Made by a program: the position numbers and the translations under genes
Notes under the pieces: model-generated
Told to the model about the DNA's origin: nothing
The model's input: the letters and a program-made list of their open reading frames with translations, nothing else
The model's database searches: none
In this document: in pieces, positions 1-8,431 of the stretch
Layout: every line of letters begins with the position of its first letter
Position numbering within the stretch: position 1 is the first letter of the stretch
From: Treponema sp.
Lineage (GTDB): Bacteria > Spirochaetota > Spirochaetia > Treponematales > Treponemataceae
DNA length: 40,085 nt
Assembly: GCA_024402595.1 (NCBI GenBank)
Contig: JAKSTL010000016.1
Span: 1 to 40,085, forward strand
Direction of reading: 5' to 3'

Positions 1-3
1 CGA

Positions 4-66
4 AATTAAGAATTAAGAATTAAGAATTAGGAAAAAAGAATTAAGAATTATGAATTATGAATTAAA
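4..66. repeat. Degenerate 7-bp tandem repeat (AATTAAG), nine units
   Basis: Nine consecutive units stay in strict 7-base register. Units at 4-10, 11-17, 18-24 and 39-45 are exactly AATTAAG; 46-52 and 53-59 are AATTATG; 25-31, 32-38 and 60-66 are degenerate. No start codon or conserved stem is associated with it. The window begins inside or just at the edge of the array, so its true length is unknown. Confidence 0.8.
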
Positions 67-176
67 AAAATAAAAAAAAATACGGAATTATAATTTTTTA
101 AAAGATTTTACTTGACAGATTACAATAATGACTATATATATATTTGTCTCAATTTTACTATTTTTTCATATCTTTA

Positions 177-205
177 TTGATTAAAATCACAACATCTTAT
201 ATAGT
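177..205 (+). promoter_or_regulatory. Promoter of the TPR gene / greA operon
   Basis: TTGATT (177-182) and TATAGT (200-205) are separated by exactly 17 bases. Transcription would start near 212, only about 8 bases before the ATG at 220, and no Shine-Dalgarno sequence fits in that space. An A- and T-tract-rich stretch (64-175) lies upstream. Confidence 0.6.
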
Positions 206-219
206 TAATAATAAGCGCT

Positions 220-1197
220 ATGGAGATTCAGACTGAAAACGGGTTAAAAGAAGCTTTAAAATTTCTTGAAGAAGGGAATCCTGTTCAAGCACAGCAGGTT
301 ATAAACGGCTTGTTTGAGCATGATTTAGAATCGAAAGAATTAAGTTATACAAACCGTTGCTGTATTTTTTGGCTTGACACATCCAAACGGTTGCTTGAGC
401 AGAATCACAGGGAACAAAAAACTTATGATGATTACAACTATCAGGGAGACATTCTTCTTTCTGAATGGAAATCATTTCAGCTTTTTCTTTCCAAGGAAAA
501 GTTCACCTACGAACCCGCCTTATACGCCGTTCGCAAAGGATTTTTTTCCACCGCTCTAAAACATTTTACAAAACTTATTTCCGTCCAAACCAAAATCACG
601 GATGAACGGGATACTTACAGAAAAGCTGAAATTTTTAAAAATGCTGGAATCTGTTATAAAAAATTAGGAGATTTTGAAAGCGCCAGAGATTGCTTATCGG
701 AAGCAAACAACATTTGTCCAAATCGTGCATCAGTTTTAGCAGAACTAGCCGATTGTTATTCACTTTGCGGAGAAGACCGATACGGAAAAGTTCTTTTTAG
801 AGAAGCTTTTTTTATTGATCCCGAAAGTATTGATGTAGACTTTTTAGATTCAGAATTAATAAAGTACCTTATAAATAAAACTAAGGAAATGGGTTATAAG
901 GGAAAAGTAATGCAGTATTGGATACCAGTTTACGGTGTTCTATGCAGCATTTTTAATATAAAAAGAGATCTTACTTCACAAGAAGTATGCAGATTGAAGC
1001 AGAATATTTTTGCCATGGAAAACGAAAACAAAGATCCTTCCAGCAACTCAAATATTCTGATTCCTAAATTACTAAATAGTTATTTTTGGCTCATTGATCA
1101 TTATGTTCAGAAAAAGGAAAACTTAACTAAAATCAATGAGATATTACTTAAGATAAAGATTTTAGATTCATCAGTATACGAAACTTACATCAGATAA
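220..1197 (+). CDS. TPR-repeat protein of unknown role, upstream of greA
   Basis: This is a 325-residue soluble protein with no signal peptide or membrane segment. Residues about 133-205 contain TPR-like helical pairs (for example KNAGICYKKLGDFESARDCL, then a second unit ending in an FFIDPES turn), which points to a protein-interaction scaffold. The rest is mostly helical and not recognised. It is followed 56 bases later by greA on the same strand with no terminator between, so the two are probably cotranscribed. The N-terminal part of the GreA is also TPR-like. The ATG at 220 has no Shine-Dalgarno sequence and lies about 8 bases from the predicted transcription start. The molecular role cannot be assigned. 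Confidence 0.75.
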   Translation: MEIQTENGLKEALKFLEEGNPVQAQQVINGLFEHDLESKELSYTNRCCIFWLDTSKRLLEQNHREQKTYDDYNYQGDILLSEWKSFQLFLSKEKFTYEPALYAVRKGFFSTALKHFTKLISVQTKITDERDTYRKAEIFKNAGICYKKLGDFESARDCLSEANNICPNRASVLAELADCYSLCGEDRYGKVLFREAFFIDPESIDVDFLDSELIKYLINKTKEMGYKGKVMQYWIPVYGVLCSIFNIKRDLTSQEVCRLKQNIFAMENENKDPSSNSNILIPKLLNSYFWLIDHYVQKKENLTKINEILLKIKILDSSVYETYIR

Positions 1198-1253
1198 TCT
1201 GAAATCCTATCCTGAAAAATAAGTTTTTTATTAAGTCAACACAGGAGTTTTTA

Positions 1254-4016
1254 ATGAAAGAAGCTTTAATTCAATCAGTTCAGGAAATGCTGAAAGAGGA
1301 AACTTGGACACGAGCAACCATCAGCAATTATACTCAAAACAACTTGGAAAAATTAGCAGACATCGTTGATCAGACAAAGGCTGCAGATTGTGAAAACGAA
1401 ATCCTTACACTTTGTAAAGACCATCTTGCACACACAAAAGACAGTATCATTGCATTGTATCTGACAGGAGTTCTTTCTCTCCTTAAGGGAAGCCTTGACA
1501 ATTCAAACTTTGAAACTCTTGTTGACATTTTCCAGAAAAATCATAAGGAATCTATTGTTACTTATCTCTGCGAAGACATTCTCGAAAAAGAACCTTCAAA
1601 CAAGTTTGCCCTTAGAACACTTGCTTCTATCTACCTTGCAGAAAACAATGATAAAGTTTGGGACTTGTACACAACTATTGTAAAAGTTGATTATGAAGAA
1701 GCAGAATTGGCAAAAACTCTTGCAGAACACTACGAATCTTTAGGCAATGAAGCTTTAGCCATTGAATACTACAAAAAGGCAATTCTCCGATTTATCAACA
1801 ATGGAAATGATACCAATTGTTCAACTATCTGGGCAAAATTAATTAAAAAGATTCCATTGGAAATAGACTTTTTCAATCTTCTTCGTGGAAAAATCTCAAA
1901 AACTTTTGGCGATTACAAAGCTTCTAATCTTATGTTTGATCTTTATGAAGAATATAAAGACAGAGCAACACAAAAAGAAGAGCAGAAAGAAACTGCTAAC
2001 CAAAAAGATAATAAACAAGAAGATGATAACAAACTTTGGGATATTGCCATTGCAATTCTTAAACAGATTCTAGAAGTTGACCCTTCAGATAAAATTGCAA
2101 GAAACGAACTTACAAATTGTTACAGAGCAAAATATGCTAAACACAGCCGATTGGAAAACTATCTGAGCAGTACTCTTAATGCTGGTTACAGAAATGTTTT
2201 TGAAGCTATCAATGATTTCGAAAAACACATTGCTTTTGATAAAGGTGGATTTGTATATCATAAGGACTTTGGTGTTGGTGTTATCGTTTCACTTAAAGAA
2301 GATGTTCTTAAGATTTGTTTCAATCCAAAACAGCCTCTTCGTGAAATGTCTTTAAAAATGGCCGTTACTGCTTTAAAACCACTTTCACAAGATCATATTT
2401 GGGTTATTAAAGCTAAAACAAAGGACAAAGCAAAACTTGCAGCTAAAATCAAAGAAGAAAAAGTTTGGGCTTTAAAAACGATCATTAAGAGTTTTGACAA
2501 CAATTGTGATTTCAAGACAATCAAGGCAGAATTGGTACCAAGTTTGCTTTCTAACAGTGAATGGACTTCTTGGAATGCAGCCGCAAAGAAGATTCTTGAA
2601 ACAGATTCATCTTTTGGTATAAATCCAAATGACATCAATATGTACACAGTAAGAACTCAGGAAATTACAACTGAAGAAAAACTTTCAAACGAGTTCAAGG
2701 CTCAGAAACAGTTCTTTGCCCGCGCTGATATTCTTATGTCCTTCTTTAAGAATGAAAAAACAGACAATTCTAACGAACTTTTCACAGAAATGTATTCTTA
2801 TTTTGCCGGCTTCCTTAAAAACATTTCTAAAGTTAATGAATATGTAATTGCTTCATACCTTCTTGTTAGAAGTATCCGTGAATGTGATAAATCTTTTGCA
2901 CTTCCATCAGAAGTAACTTTTGCAGAACTTTACAGAAAACTTGAAAACCCAAGAGAAACTTATGTTCTTCTTAAGGATTCAAAAAATACAACGCTTAAAA
3001 AGGACTTCCTTACATGCATTAAGATGATTCCTAACTGGAATGAAGAATATATTAAATTGTTCCCAACAGTTCTGGACATGGCTCTTATTGACGATCTTAT
3101 TGATAATGGCTTTACAGAAGATGTTCAGAAACTTGTAAGAATCAGTTTTGAAAACTTCAAGGATTACAGAGAAGCAACCATGTTCTTCTTCAAGGAATGT
3201 CAGGATAAAGAATGGTTTAAGTCTGCAGGCGTTTCTGATGAAAAACAGATTATTGCCCTTATCAACATCATAGAATTGACATTCCGCGAAATTAACAACC
3301 ATGTTAATTCTACAGAAAACAAAAAAATCAATAAGAATGCAACTCAGCTCTTGTTTGTAAATGATGCACTTTACAACCTTATGTTTGGTAAAGATGAAGC
3401 AAATGTAAAGAAAATCTACACTCTTATTGATGATATTTCTGATTTCGATGCAACAATTAAGGCTGCTATAAGAAATAAGATTCTCGAAAATTATCCTGAC
3501 TTTAAGTTCCGAGTATCTGAAGAAAAGACATCTCAGCCAAAAGGAATGCTTGTTACTTTACAGAAACTGGAAGAAAAGAAAACAGAACGAGATCGTATTC
3601 AGACTGAAGATATGCCAAAAAATGCCCAGGAAATTGCAACTGCAAAGGAAAAAGGCGACTTAAAGGAAAATCAGGAATACAAATCTGCAAAAGAAACACA
3701 GCACTTCCTCAGCCTCAGACTTGCAAAACTTCAGGAAGAACTCAATCGTGCAGTTGTATTCGACCCTACTACAACTACTACTTCAGTTGTTTCTTTCGGA
3801 ACTGTTGTTACAATTACAAATGATGAAACAAATGAAAATCAGACTGTTACAATCTTAGGACCTTGGGAATCTGATCCTAAAAACAATATTATTTCTTACA
3901 TGTCTCCTTTCGGAAATGCCCTTATGGATAAGAAAATTGGTGAAAAAGCAGTTTATTCTATAGAAGGAAAGAAACACGCTTACACAATCAAAGACATTAA
4001 GAAGGCTAAAATCTAG
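1254..4016 (+). CDS. greA: Transcription elongation factor GreA with very long N-terminal region
   Basis: The last roughly 155 of 920 residues form a complete GreA: an N-terminal coiled-coil (about 766-845) and a C-terminal globular domain (about 846-920). GreA rescues backtracked RNA polymerase by placing its coiled-coil tip in the secondary channel and stimulating transcript cleavage. The tip acids are present as D802 and E805 in the motif GDLKENQEY. The preceding 760 residues are helical, with TPR-like repeats in the first 300 and a charged Lys/Glu/Gln stretch near 240-255. E. coli GreA is about 158 residues; long forms like this are known from Treponema. The start is supported by ACAGGAG 5-8 bases upstream of the ATG. 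A bidirectional terminator follows the gene. Confidence 0.93.
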   Translation: MKEALIQSVQEMLKEETWTRATISNYTQNNLEKLADIVDQTKAADCENEILTLCKDHLAHTKDSIIALYLTGVLSLLKGSLDNSNFETLVDIFQKNHKESIVTYLCEDILEKEPSNKFALRTLASIYLAENNDKVWDLYTTIVKVDYEEAELAKTLAEHYESLGNEALAIEYYKKAILRFINNGNDTNCSTIWAKLIKKIPLEIDFFNLLRGKISKTFGDYKASNLMFDLYEEYKDRATQKEEQKETANQKDNKQEDDNKLWDIAIAILKQILEVDPSDKIARNELTNCYRAKYAKHSRLENYLSSTLNAGYRNVFEAINDFEKHIAFDKGGFVYHKDFGVGVIVSLKEDVLKICFNPKQPLREMSLKMAVTALKPLSQDHIWVIKAKTKDKAKLAAKIKEEKVWALKTIIKSFDNNCDFKTIKAELVPSLLSNSEWTSWNAAAKKILETDSSFGINPNDINMYTVRTQEITTEEKLSNEFKAQKQFFARADILMSFFKNEKTDNSNELFTEMYSYFAGFLKNISKVNEYVIASYLLVRSIRECDKSFALPSEVTFAELYRKLENPRETYVLLKDSKNTTLKKDFLTCIKMIPNWNEEYIKLFPTVLDMALIDDLIDNGFTEDVQKLVRISFENFKDYREATMFFFKECQDKEWFKSAGVSDEKQIIALINIIELTFREINNHVNSTENKKINKNATQLLFVNDALYNLMFGKDEANVKKIYTLIDDISDFDATIKAAIRNKILENYPDFKFRVSEEKTSQPKGMLVTLQKLEEKKTERDRIQTEDMPKNAQEIATAKEKGDLKENQEYKSAKETQHFLSLRLAKLQEELNRAVVFDPTTTTTSVVSFGTVVTITNDETNENQTVTILGPWESDPKNNIISYMSPFGNALMDKKIGEKAVYSIEGKKHAYTIKDIKKAKI

Positions 4017-4091
4017 TTTTAATTCAAACTGATTATAGTTTACAATAACCCACGGTAAGTTTTTAACAGATTCAAACAATCCGTGGGGCAT

Positions 4092-4135
4092 AAAAAAAGG
4101 CTGTTTAGTTTTTTCACTAGACAGCCTTTTTTTTA
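4092..4135. terminator. Bidirectional rho-independent terminator (greA / deoC)
   Basis: AAGGCTGT (4097-4104 region) pairs with ACAGCCTT (4121-4128) and the stem extends through TAGT/ACTA. It is flanked by seven A on the left and eight T on the right, so it can work in both directions between the convergent greA and deoC. A second inverted repeat, CCCACGG (4049-4055) with CCGTGGG (4081-4087), lies just upstream on the greA side. Confidence 0.85.
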
Positions 4136-4152
4136 TTAGGGTAAATAACAAA

Positions 4153-4210
4153 ACCTAAAAACTATTAAATCAAGGCTTTTAGGTAGTCAAAGATAGACAA
4201 GCCTTGACTA
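4153..4210 (-). terminator. Possible additional terminator or structured 3' end of deoC
   Basis: Several inverted repeats overlap here: TCAAGGCT (4170-4177) with AGCCTTGA (4200-4207), ACCTAAAA (4153-4160) with TTTTAGGT (4177-4184), and TAGTCA (4184-4189) with TGACTA (4205-4210). Read on the minus strand, the first stem is followed by a T-rich tract. The pairings compete, so the structure actually formed is uncertain. Confidence 0.45.
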
Positions 4211-4216
4211 GACGCA

Positions 4217-4927
4217 TTAAATCCAGTTTTCTACAATCTTTACACCGCTGGAAGTACCAATTCTATTGGCACCCGCTTCTATCATCGCAAGAGCCATTTT
4301 TGCAGAACGAATACCTCCAGAAGCTTTTACACCCATTTCTGGACCAACAGTTTCTCGCATCAAACTTACATGATGTTCACTGGCACCATTTGGAAGAAGC
4401 TGACCGTCAATTCCCTTAGGACTTGCAAAACCCGTAGATGTTTTTACAAAATCTGCACCCGCTTTTTTTGCACAAAGACAGCACATTTTTATAGTATCAT
4501 CATCCAAAAGACAGGTTTCCAGAATTACTTTTACAATAACCTTTTTATTCAATTTTTTGGCAGTATTTTTTGCAGTTTTTACTACAGTAGCAATATCACT
4601 TCCAACAATTGAAAATCGTCCATCTTTTGCGGCACCAATATTTAAAACCATATCCACTTCATCGGCACCGTTTATAATTGCATCCTTGGTTTCCTGAGCT
4701 TTTGCTTTTGTAGTCATGGCTCCCAGTGGAAAACCAACAACAGTACAAACTTTTACTTCGGAATCTGCCAAAACATTTGCAGCATAAGAAACATAAACCG
4801 GGTTTACGCAAACTGAGGCAAAATTATAACGCAAAGCTTCATTACAAAGCTGACCAATCTGTTTAACTCCCGCATCCGGAGCCAATAATGTGTGATCAAT
4901 TAAAGCAGCTATTTCTTGTTTAGTCAT
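4217..4927 (-). CDS. deoC: Deoxyribose-phosphate aldolase
   Basis: DeoC reversibly cleaves 2-deoxyribose-5-phosphate to acetaldehyde and glyceraldehyde-3-phosphate in deoxynucleoside catabolism. The TIM-barrel signatures are all present: D92 in ADEVDMVLN, the Schiff-base lysine K162 in FVKTSTGF, and the second lysine K201 in [10 protein letters not shown]. The length of 236 residues matches the short bacterial type. I use the ATG at 4927; an in-frame TTG at 4933 would add two residues. Neither has a Shine-Dalgarno sequence, and the promoter lies so close that the mRNA would be leaderless. The gene is monocistronic, convergent with greA and divergent from the ferredoxin gene. Confidence 0.95.
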   Translation of the reverse strand: MTKQEIAALIDHTLLAPDAGVKQIGQLCNEALRYNFASVCVNPVYVSYAANVLADSEVKVCTVVGFPLGAMTTKAKAQETKDAIINGADEVDMVLNIGAAKDGRFSIVGSDIATVVKTAKNTAKKLNKKVIVKVILETCLLDDDTIKMCCLCAKKAGADFVKTSTGFASPKGIDGQLLPNGASEHHVSLMRETVGPEMGVKASGGIRSAKMALAMIEAGANRIGTSSGVKIVENWI

Positions 4928-4935
4928 ACACAAGA

Positions 4936-4964
4936 ATTATACTTTAGTACGATATATTTTGCAA
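4936..4964 (-). promoter_or_regulatory. deoC promoter, nearly leaderless
   Basis: On the minus strand TTGCAA (4964-4959), 17 bases, then a perfect TATAAT (4941-4936). Only 8 bases separate the -10 from the ATG at 4927, giving a predicted 5' untranslated region of about 0-2 bases. Confidence 0.7.
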
Positions 4965-4971
4965 TTTATAG

Positions 4972-5000
4972 TTGCGAAAAGCCGTCGCTTAGTTTATTAT
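4972..5000 (+). promoter_or_regulatory. Ferredoxin gene promoter
   Basis: TTGCGA (4972-4977) and TATTAT (4995-5000) are 17 bases apart. Transcription would begin near 5007, leaving a leader of about 150 bases before the ferredoxin ATG at 5157. It diverges back to back from the deoC promoter. Confidence 0.5.
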
Positions 5001-5008
5001 GAATCAAG

Positions 5009-5149
5009 GTTATTGTATTTATAAATAACTTCAAGGAGGCGTGATAAAGTTACATTCGTGTAGATTTATCACTAAAGTTTGTCATTGCGTTGCATTGCGG
5101 ACTTTTATTCAGCGTCTCCATGTGTTGCCGCTAATGCGGTTTATAGGAG
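5009..5149 (+). promoter_or_regulatory. Structured 5' leader of the ferredoxin mRNA
   Basis: The leader holds GTTATT (5009-5014) pairing with AATAAC (5024-5029), an orphan AAGGAGG at about 5033-5039, and GTGATAAA (5041-5048) pairing with TTTATCAC (5065-5072). Then GCATTGCGG (5092-5100) can pair with CCGCTAATGC (5128-5137) with one bulge. That pairing excludes the local hairpin CCGC (5128-5131) with GCGG (5136-5139), which lies five bases before the AGGAG of the ferredoxin. CTCC at 5116-5119 could also pair with that Shine-Dalgarno. It matches no riboswitch class I can name. Confidence 0.35.
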
Positions 5150-5156
5150 CTTATAG

Positions 5157-5324
5157 ATGTTTAAAATTACTGACCAGTGCGTTAACTGTGGCGCTTGCGA
5201 AGCTGATTGTCCAGTTGGAGCTATTTCTGAACAGAATGATGCCCGCGTAATCGATACAAACACTTGTATCAGCTGTGGTTCTTGTGCTGCATCTTGTCCA
5301 GCAGAAGCAATTGTAGAAGAGTAA
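5157..5324 (+). CDS. 2[4Fe-4S] ferredoxin (55 residues)
   Basis: A small soluble electron carrier of the clostridial type. It has two CxxCxxCxxxCP clusters: C8, C11, C14, C18 in CVNCGACEADCP and C37, C40, C43, C47 in CISCGSCAASCP. Each cluster binding site draws three cysteines from one motif and one from the other. The length of 55 residues is typical of this low-potential ferredoxin, which in anaerobes serves oxidoreductases such as pyruvate:ferredoxin oxidoreductase or hydrogenases. The ATG at 5157 has an excellent AGGAG (5145-5149) seven bases upstream. It appears to be a single-gene transcript with its own promoter and terminator. Confidence 0.95.
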   Translation: MFKITDQCVNCGACEADCPVGAISEQNDARVIDTNTCISCGSCAASCPAEAIVEE

Positions 5325-5363
5325 TTCATTTTATCTCAAATCTACACTTGATTTGTATGGCAA

Positions 5364-5407
5364 AGGTTTCTGTTGATTTTTGATTGGCAGAAACCTACAT
5401 TTTTTTA
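5364..5407 (+). terminator. Rho-independent terminator after the ferredoxin gene
   Basis: AGGTTTCTG (5364-5372) pairs perfectly with CAGAAACCT (5388-5396) across a 15-base loop, followed by ACA and seven T. Confidence 0.85.
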
Positions 5408-5471
5408 ACACTCTTCTCCATTTAGTCTTAGAGTGATTAAGATTTAACTTTTATTAAGTTTTGAGTTTTTT

Positions 5472-5867
5472 ATGAAAAAAGAGTTTTCTAGTTTTAAAAA
5501 GAGTTTGTTTTCGATTTTAAAATTCATTTTATTAATTGCAGTTTGTATTTCTGCTTCTATTGTGCTTGTTTGGCCTTTATGGAAGTTTTCCACCAGTTTA
5601 CCTAAAGTATATACAGCCCTGGTTTTATCTATCCTTGCCGCAGCGCTTTTATTTTTCCTTATACGAAAGATTATCAAAAGCAACAAAATATCTGTTATAA
5701 AGTTTGCGGTAAATCTGGTCACTGTTTTTGCGGGCTTATTTTTTTCTATAAGATTTGTAATTTTTGAAAAAAAACTGATTGCTCTTATAATTTTCCTTGG
5801 CGCTATTGGTATTTTGGTTCTTTTTAATTGGCTTATGGCTAAAATTGCCCGCAAGTTTCATGATTAA
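5472..5867 (+). CDS. Small integral membrane protein, unknown function
   Basis: 131 residues with about four hydrophobic segments: roughly 14-34, 46-64, 76-98 and 102-119. It starts with a short basic cytoplasmic stretch (MKKEFSSFKKS) and ends in a basic tail. No catalytic motif or family is recognised. The stop codon overlaps the start of the following M23 peptidase gene by 8 bases, which suggests translational coupling and a possible envelope role with that enzyme. The start is preceded only by a weak GAG. Confidence 0.65.
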   Translation: MKKEFSSFKKSLFSILKFILLIAVCISASIVLVWPLWKFSTSLPKVYTALVLSILAAALLFFLIRKIIKSNKISVIKFAVNLVTVFAGLFFSIRFVIFEKKLIALIIFLGAIGILVLFNWLMAKIARKFHD

Positions 5868-6870
5868 AAATAAGGCTGAACTTTTCTTTTCTACATCAAT
5901 TTTTTCATTTTCATCACAGTTACGCTTTTATTTTGCATTGTTTATGCTTTTATTATCAAATATGATTTTCGCTTCTGAATTGAACAATGGGAATCAAAAA
6001 ACAGAAATTGGAGTACAATCCTCCCGACTTCCTGAAATAAAGGTTTTAAAATCAAACAACGAACTTTTCAAAGAATACACTAATCTTGTTGCAGAAAATT
6101 ATAAAAACATTGCCTCTGGCCGTTTACCAGAAATGATTTTTTTCAAATACAAAGTTACAGATAATAACACAACCCTGCTGTCTCTTGCTTCTAGATGCAA
6201 CATTCCTTACGACACTATTGCAACCCTAAACAGAATTGAAGATTCGCAAAGTAATTTACAAGGAAAGGAAATACTTTTACCATCAGCACCTGGTATTTTT
6301 ATTTTTACGGGAAAAAACCTTTCTGCGCTGGAAATCCTTATCCGTGAAAATCGACTGAACAATATACAAGAGCATAAAGCATTATTTTTTAGAATTGATG
6401 GAGAAGAAATTGTATTTTTGGTGAATCAACGATTTTCGCCAACAGAACGGGCCTATTTTCTAGATTCTGGGCTGGGGCTACCTTTGGAAAAGGATTCTTA
6501 TTGGATTTCATCAAAGTTTGGCAGGCGTAAAAATCCTTTTTCCGGGGAATGGAAAAATCATAAAGGAATTGATCTTGCGGCGGAAGAAGGAACTGCTGTT
6601 TATGCGGTAAAATCTGGTGTTGTAGAGTATATTTTCTTTGACGATAAGACTTTTGGCAATTATATTATTATAAGTCACGATAAAGGAAATATTACCAGCG
6701 TTTATGCACATCTTTCAAAAATTGTTGTAAAAAAAGGGAATTTTATTTCAAAAGGTGATATAATAGGTTTAGTCGGCAGCACAGGCCTTGCTACAGGTCC
6801 ACATCTTCATTTTGAAATACGACAAGGTGGTGTTGCACAAGATCCTCTTAATAAGTTGAAACTAGAATAA
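5860..6870 (+). CDS. Exported LysM / M23 family peptidoglycan endopeptidase
   Basis: 336 residues. Residues 1-39 form a signal sequence with a hydrophobic core (about 23-38) and a likely cleavage after FAS (39). A LysM peptidoglycan-binding module is visible at about 95-142 (YKV, then NIPYDTIATLN, ending EILLP). The C-terminal LytM/M23 domain (about 213-336) has a complete zinc and catalytic set: H234 and D238 in HKGID, H284 in YAH, and H315 and H317 in HLHFE. It should cleave peptide cross-links during cell growth or division. A TTG at 5797 is possible in frame but would overlap the upstream gene by 71 bases. The ATG at 5860 gives a proper signal peptide. Confidence 0.9.
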   Translation: MIKNKAELFFSTSIFSFSSQLRFYFALFMLLLSNMIFASELNNGNQKTEIGVQSSRLPEIKVLKSNNELFKEYTNLVAENYKNIASGRLPEMIFFKYKVTDNNTTLLSLASRCNIPYDTIATLNRIEDSQSNLQGKEILLPSAPGIFIFTGKNLSALEILIRENRLNNIQEHKALFFRIDGEEIVFLVNQRFSPTERAYFLDSGLGLPLEKDSYWISSKFGRRKNPFSGEWKNHKGIDLAAEEGTAVYAVKSGVVEYIFFDDKTFGNYIIISHDKGNITSVYAHLSKIVVKKGNFISKGDIIGLVGSTGLATGPHLHFEIRQGGVAQDPLNKLKLE

Positions 6871-6934
6871 TTTTAAAAAGTCTTTTACAATCAACATAAT
6901 AAAAGTTACAAAATCGGCATAAGTTCGGAGTAAA

Positions 6935-8158
6935 ATGAAAGATAGATTTGTAAAAAATTATTATTTTGTTTCTCTTCTCATGATTCTTTTTTCTCTACCA
7001 GTATGTGCGGAATCTTTTAGAGTTGCAAAGACTGTTTATGTCTCTATTCCAAATGTATTGCAGGATTCAGAGTTTGAAACCACGGTAAAAATGGGAATGA
7101 ACGATGCTCTTGCTGTAAGAATCCCGATTAATAACCAACAGTCAGATTTTCCAGAGATTTCAGAATTGATGGAAGGTCTCGAAATTAAAATGACCATTCC
7201 AGAAGATTTAGCCATTTGGCGAGACTGTTGTGCCTGCACAATCTATGATAATCTTTCTCCTGCACCATCAGATTTGGAAATAGACTACTCTGGAACAAAA
7301 ACTTATTTTGCTGTTCTTCCGGGTAAGCTTTCCTGGATTCTTCAGATACCATTTTCCAAGGACAATAATTTTAGAACAAATCAATACACAACAATAATCG
7401 ACAGCATTCCAGATTTATCTACTACAGAAGGACATATTTTTTTAAGATTACAGCAGATTATGAAAGGTCTTCCTGATGAAGTTATGAACTCTCAGATAAA
7501 AATAACCATCAAACCTTTGCTGGCCGATAAAGGATTACTGAAGATAAATATTCTGGAACCACAATCTACAGAAACACCAAGTTCTGCAATTTTTGCCGAT
7601 TTTCAGCCACTAGATAATGAAGACAATTCAAAAACTCAAAAACAGGAAGGTAAAGAAGACTTCAATAGTTTTAATAATATCAACGGTGATTTTATTGGAA
7701 AAACTTCTTCTCTACAGGAAAATCAGGCCTTTCTTTCTAATAATCTGCTTGTTTATGTGGATGAAGAACCTATTTCTACCGATTCACTTTTCAAAAACAA
7801 AGGTTTTTCAATTCTTTCCAGCGGTATTCATAATCTAACTGTTATTTCTGACAATTATCGCTCCGAGGTTAGAACTGTCAGAATAGACTCCTGTAAAATC
7901 ACAGAACTGGCAGTTGATTTAAAAAGTATTGAACCAACGCTTATAATAACTGCACCAGAAGGTACCTCTATTTTCTTTGATGAAAGGCCTTTATTAGACT
8001 CGGCCCTTGGAAAAGAATTCATAATTTCTGAAGGTGAACACAAAGTTAAATTTATTTTGGGTAACTATGAAATTATCAGACCAATAGTCGCCACAAAAGG
8101 AAAAACTTACAGGGCAAACCTTACATTGGATTTACAATTAAGCGAAGATTCCAACTAA
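6935..8158 (+). CDS. Exported protein with C-terminal PEGA-like repeats
   Basis: 407 residues starting with a signal peptide (core about 10-24, cleavage after VCA at about 25). The N-terminal half is beta-rich and unrecognised. The C-terminal part contains two PEGA-type modules, about 268-335 and 340-407. The second carries the typical APEGTSIFFDE followed by a GEHKV segment. PEGA modules are small surface or periplasmic beta domains of uncertain binding role. The central section (about 225-245) is polar and likely a linker. The start is supported by CGGAG six bases upstream. It lies 64 bases after the M23 gene and may share its transcript. Confidence 0.75.
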   Translation: MKDRFVKNYYFVSLLMILFSLPVCAESFRVAKTVYVSIPNVLQDSEFETTVKMGMNDALAVRIPINNQQSDFPEISELMEGLEIKMTIPEDLAIWRDCCACTIYDNLSPAPSDLEIDYSGTKTYFAVLPGKLSWILQIPFSKDNNFRTNQYTTIIDSIPDLSTTEGHIFLRLQQIMKGLPDEVMNSQIKITIKPLLADKGLLKINILEPQSTETPSSAIFADFQPLDNEDNSKTQKQEGKEDFNSFNNINGDFIGKTSSLQENQAFLSNNLLVYVDEEPISTDSLFKNKGFSILSSGIHNLTVISDNYRSEVRTVRIDSCKITELAVDLKSIEPTLIITAPEGTSIFFDERPLLDSALGKEFIISEGEHKVKFILGNYEIIRPIVATKGKTYRANLTLDLQLSEDSN

Positions 8159-8289
8159 ACTTGACTGAATATCCGTAGAATTAATAAAGACGATTAATTC
8201 AAAGACAAAAAGTTCATTTTACCTGTATTTTTCTGTATATTTTCATTTTTAAATTAAAGTTTTCCAGACTTATAGACGATATTTAAAAT

Positions 8290-8326
8290 ATCGGGAACAT
8301 TTTCCCCTCCCACCCATGTTCCCGAT
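8290..8326. repeat. Strong intergenic hairpin
   Basis: ATCGGGAACAT (8290-8300) and ATGTTCCCGAT (8316-8326) pair perfectly over 11 bases with a 15-base C-rich loop. There is no T-run directly after it, so it is not by itself a terminator. A short TGCC/GGCA hairpin (about 8327-8339) and then the terminator at 8341 follow. Confidence 0.7.
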
Positions 8327-8340
8327 TGCCTGATGGGCAT

Positions 8341-8375
8341 GGCACGGATTGATATATTCTCCGTGCCTTTTTTTA
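8341..8375 (+). terminator. Rho-independent terminator after the PEGA protein gene
   Basis: GGCACGGA (8341-8348) pairs with TCCGTGCC (8360-8367), followed directly by seven T. Confidence 0.9.
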
Positions 8376-8396
8376 TGTCCAGAACACAATCTCTTG

Positions 8397-8425
8397 TTGT
8401 ATCTACAGGCTTTTTTCAATATAAT
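8397..8425 (+). promoter_or_regulatory. PBP1A promoter, leaderless geometry
   Basis: TTGTAT (8397-8402), 17 bases, then a perfect TATAAT (8420-8425). The ATG at 8432 begins 7 bases after the end of the -10, where transcription itself is expected to start. No Shine-Dalgarno exists. Confidence 0.65.
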
Positions 8426-8431
8426 TAAAGA

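Noticed and set aside
4..66. CRISPR array
   Set aside because: Units are 7 bases without spacers and no cas gene is present; this is a simple tandem repeat.
5041..5250. A 69-codon GTG-started frame with AAGGAGG nearby, overlapping the ferredoxin
   Set aside because: The Shine-Dalgarno is only about one base from the GTG, the product has no family features, and most of it is out of frame with the clear ferredoxin gene.
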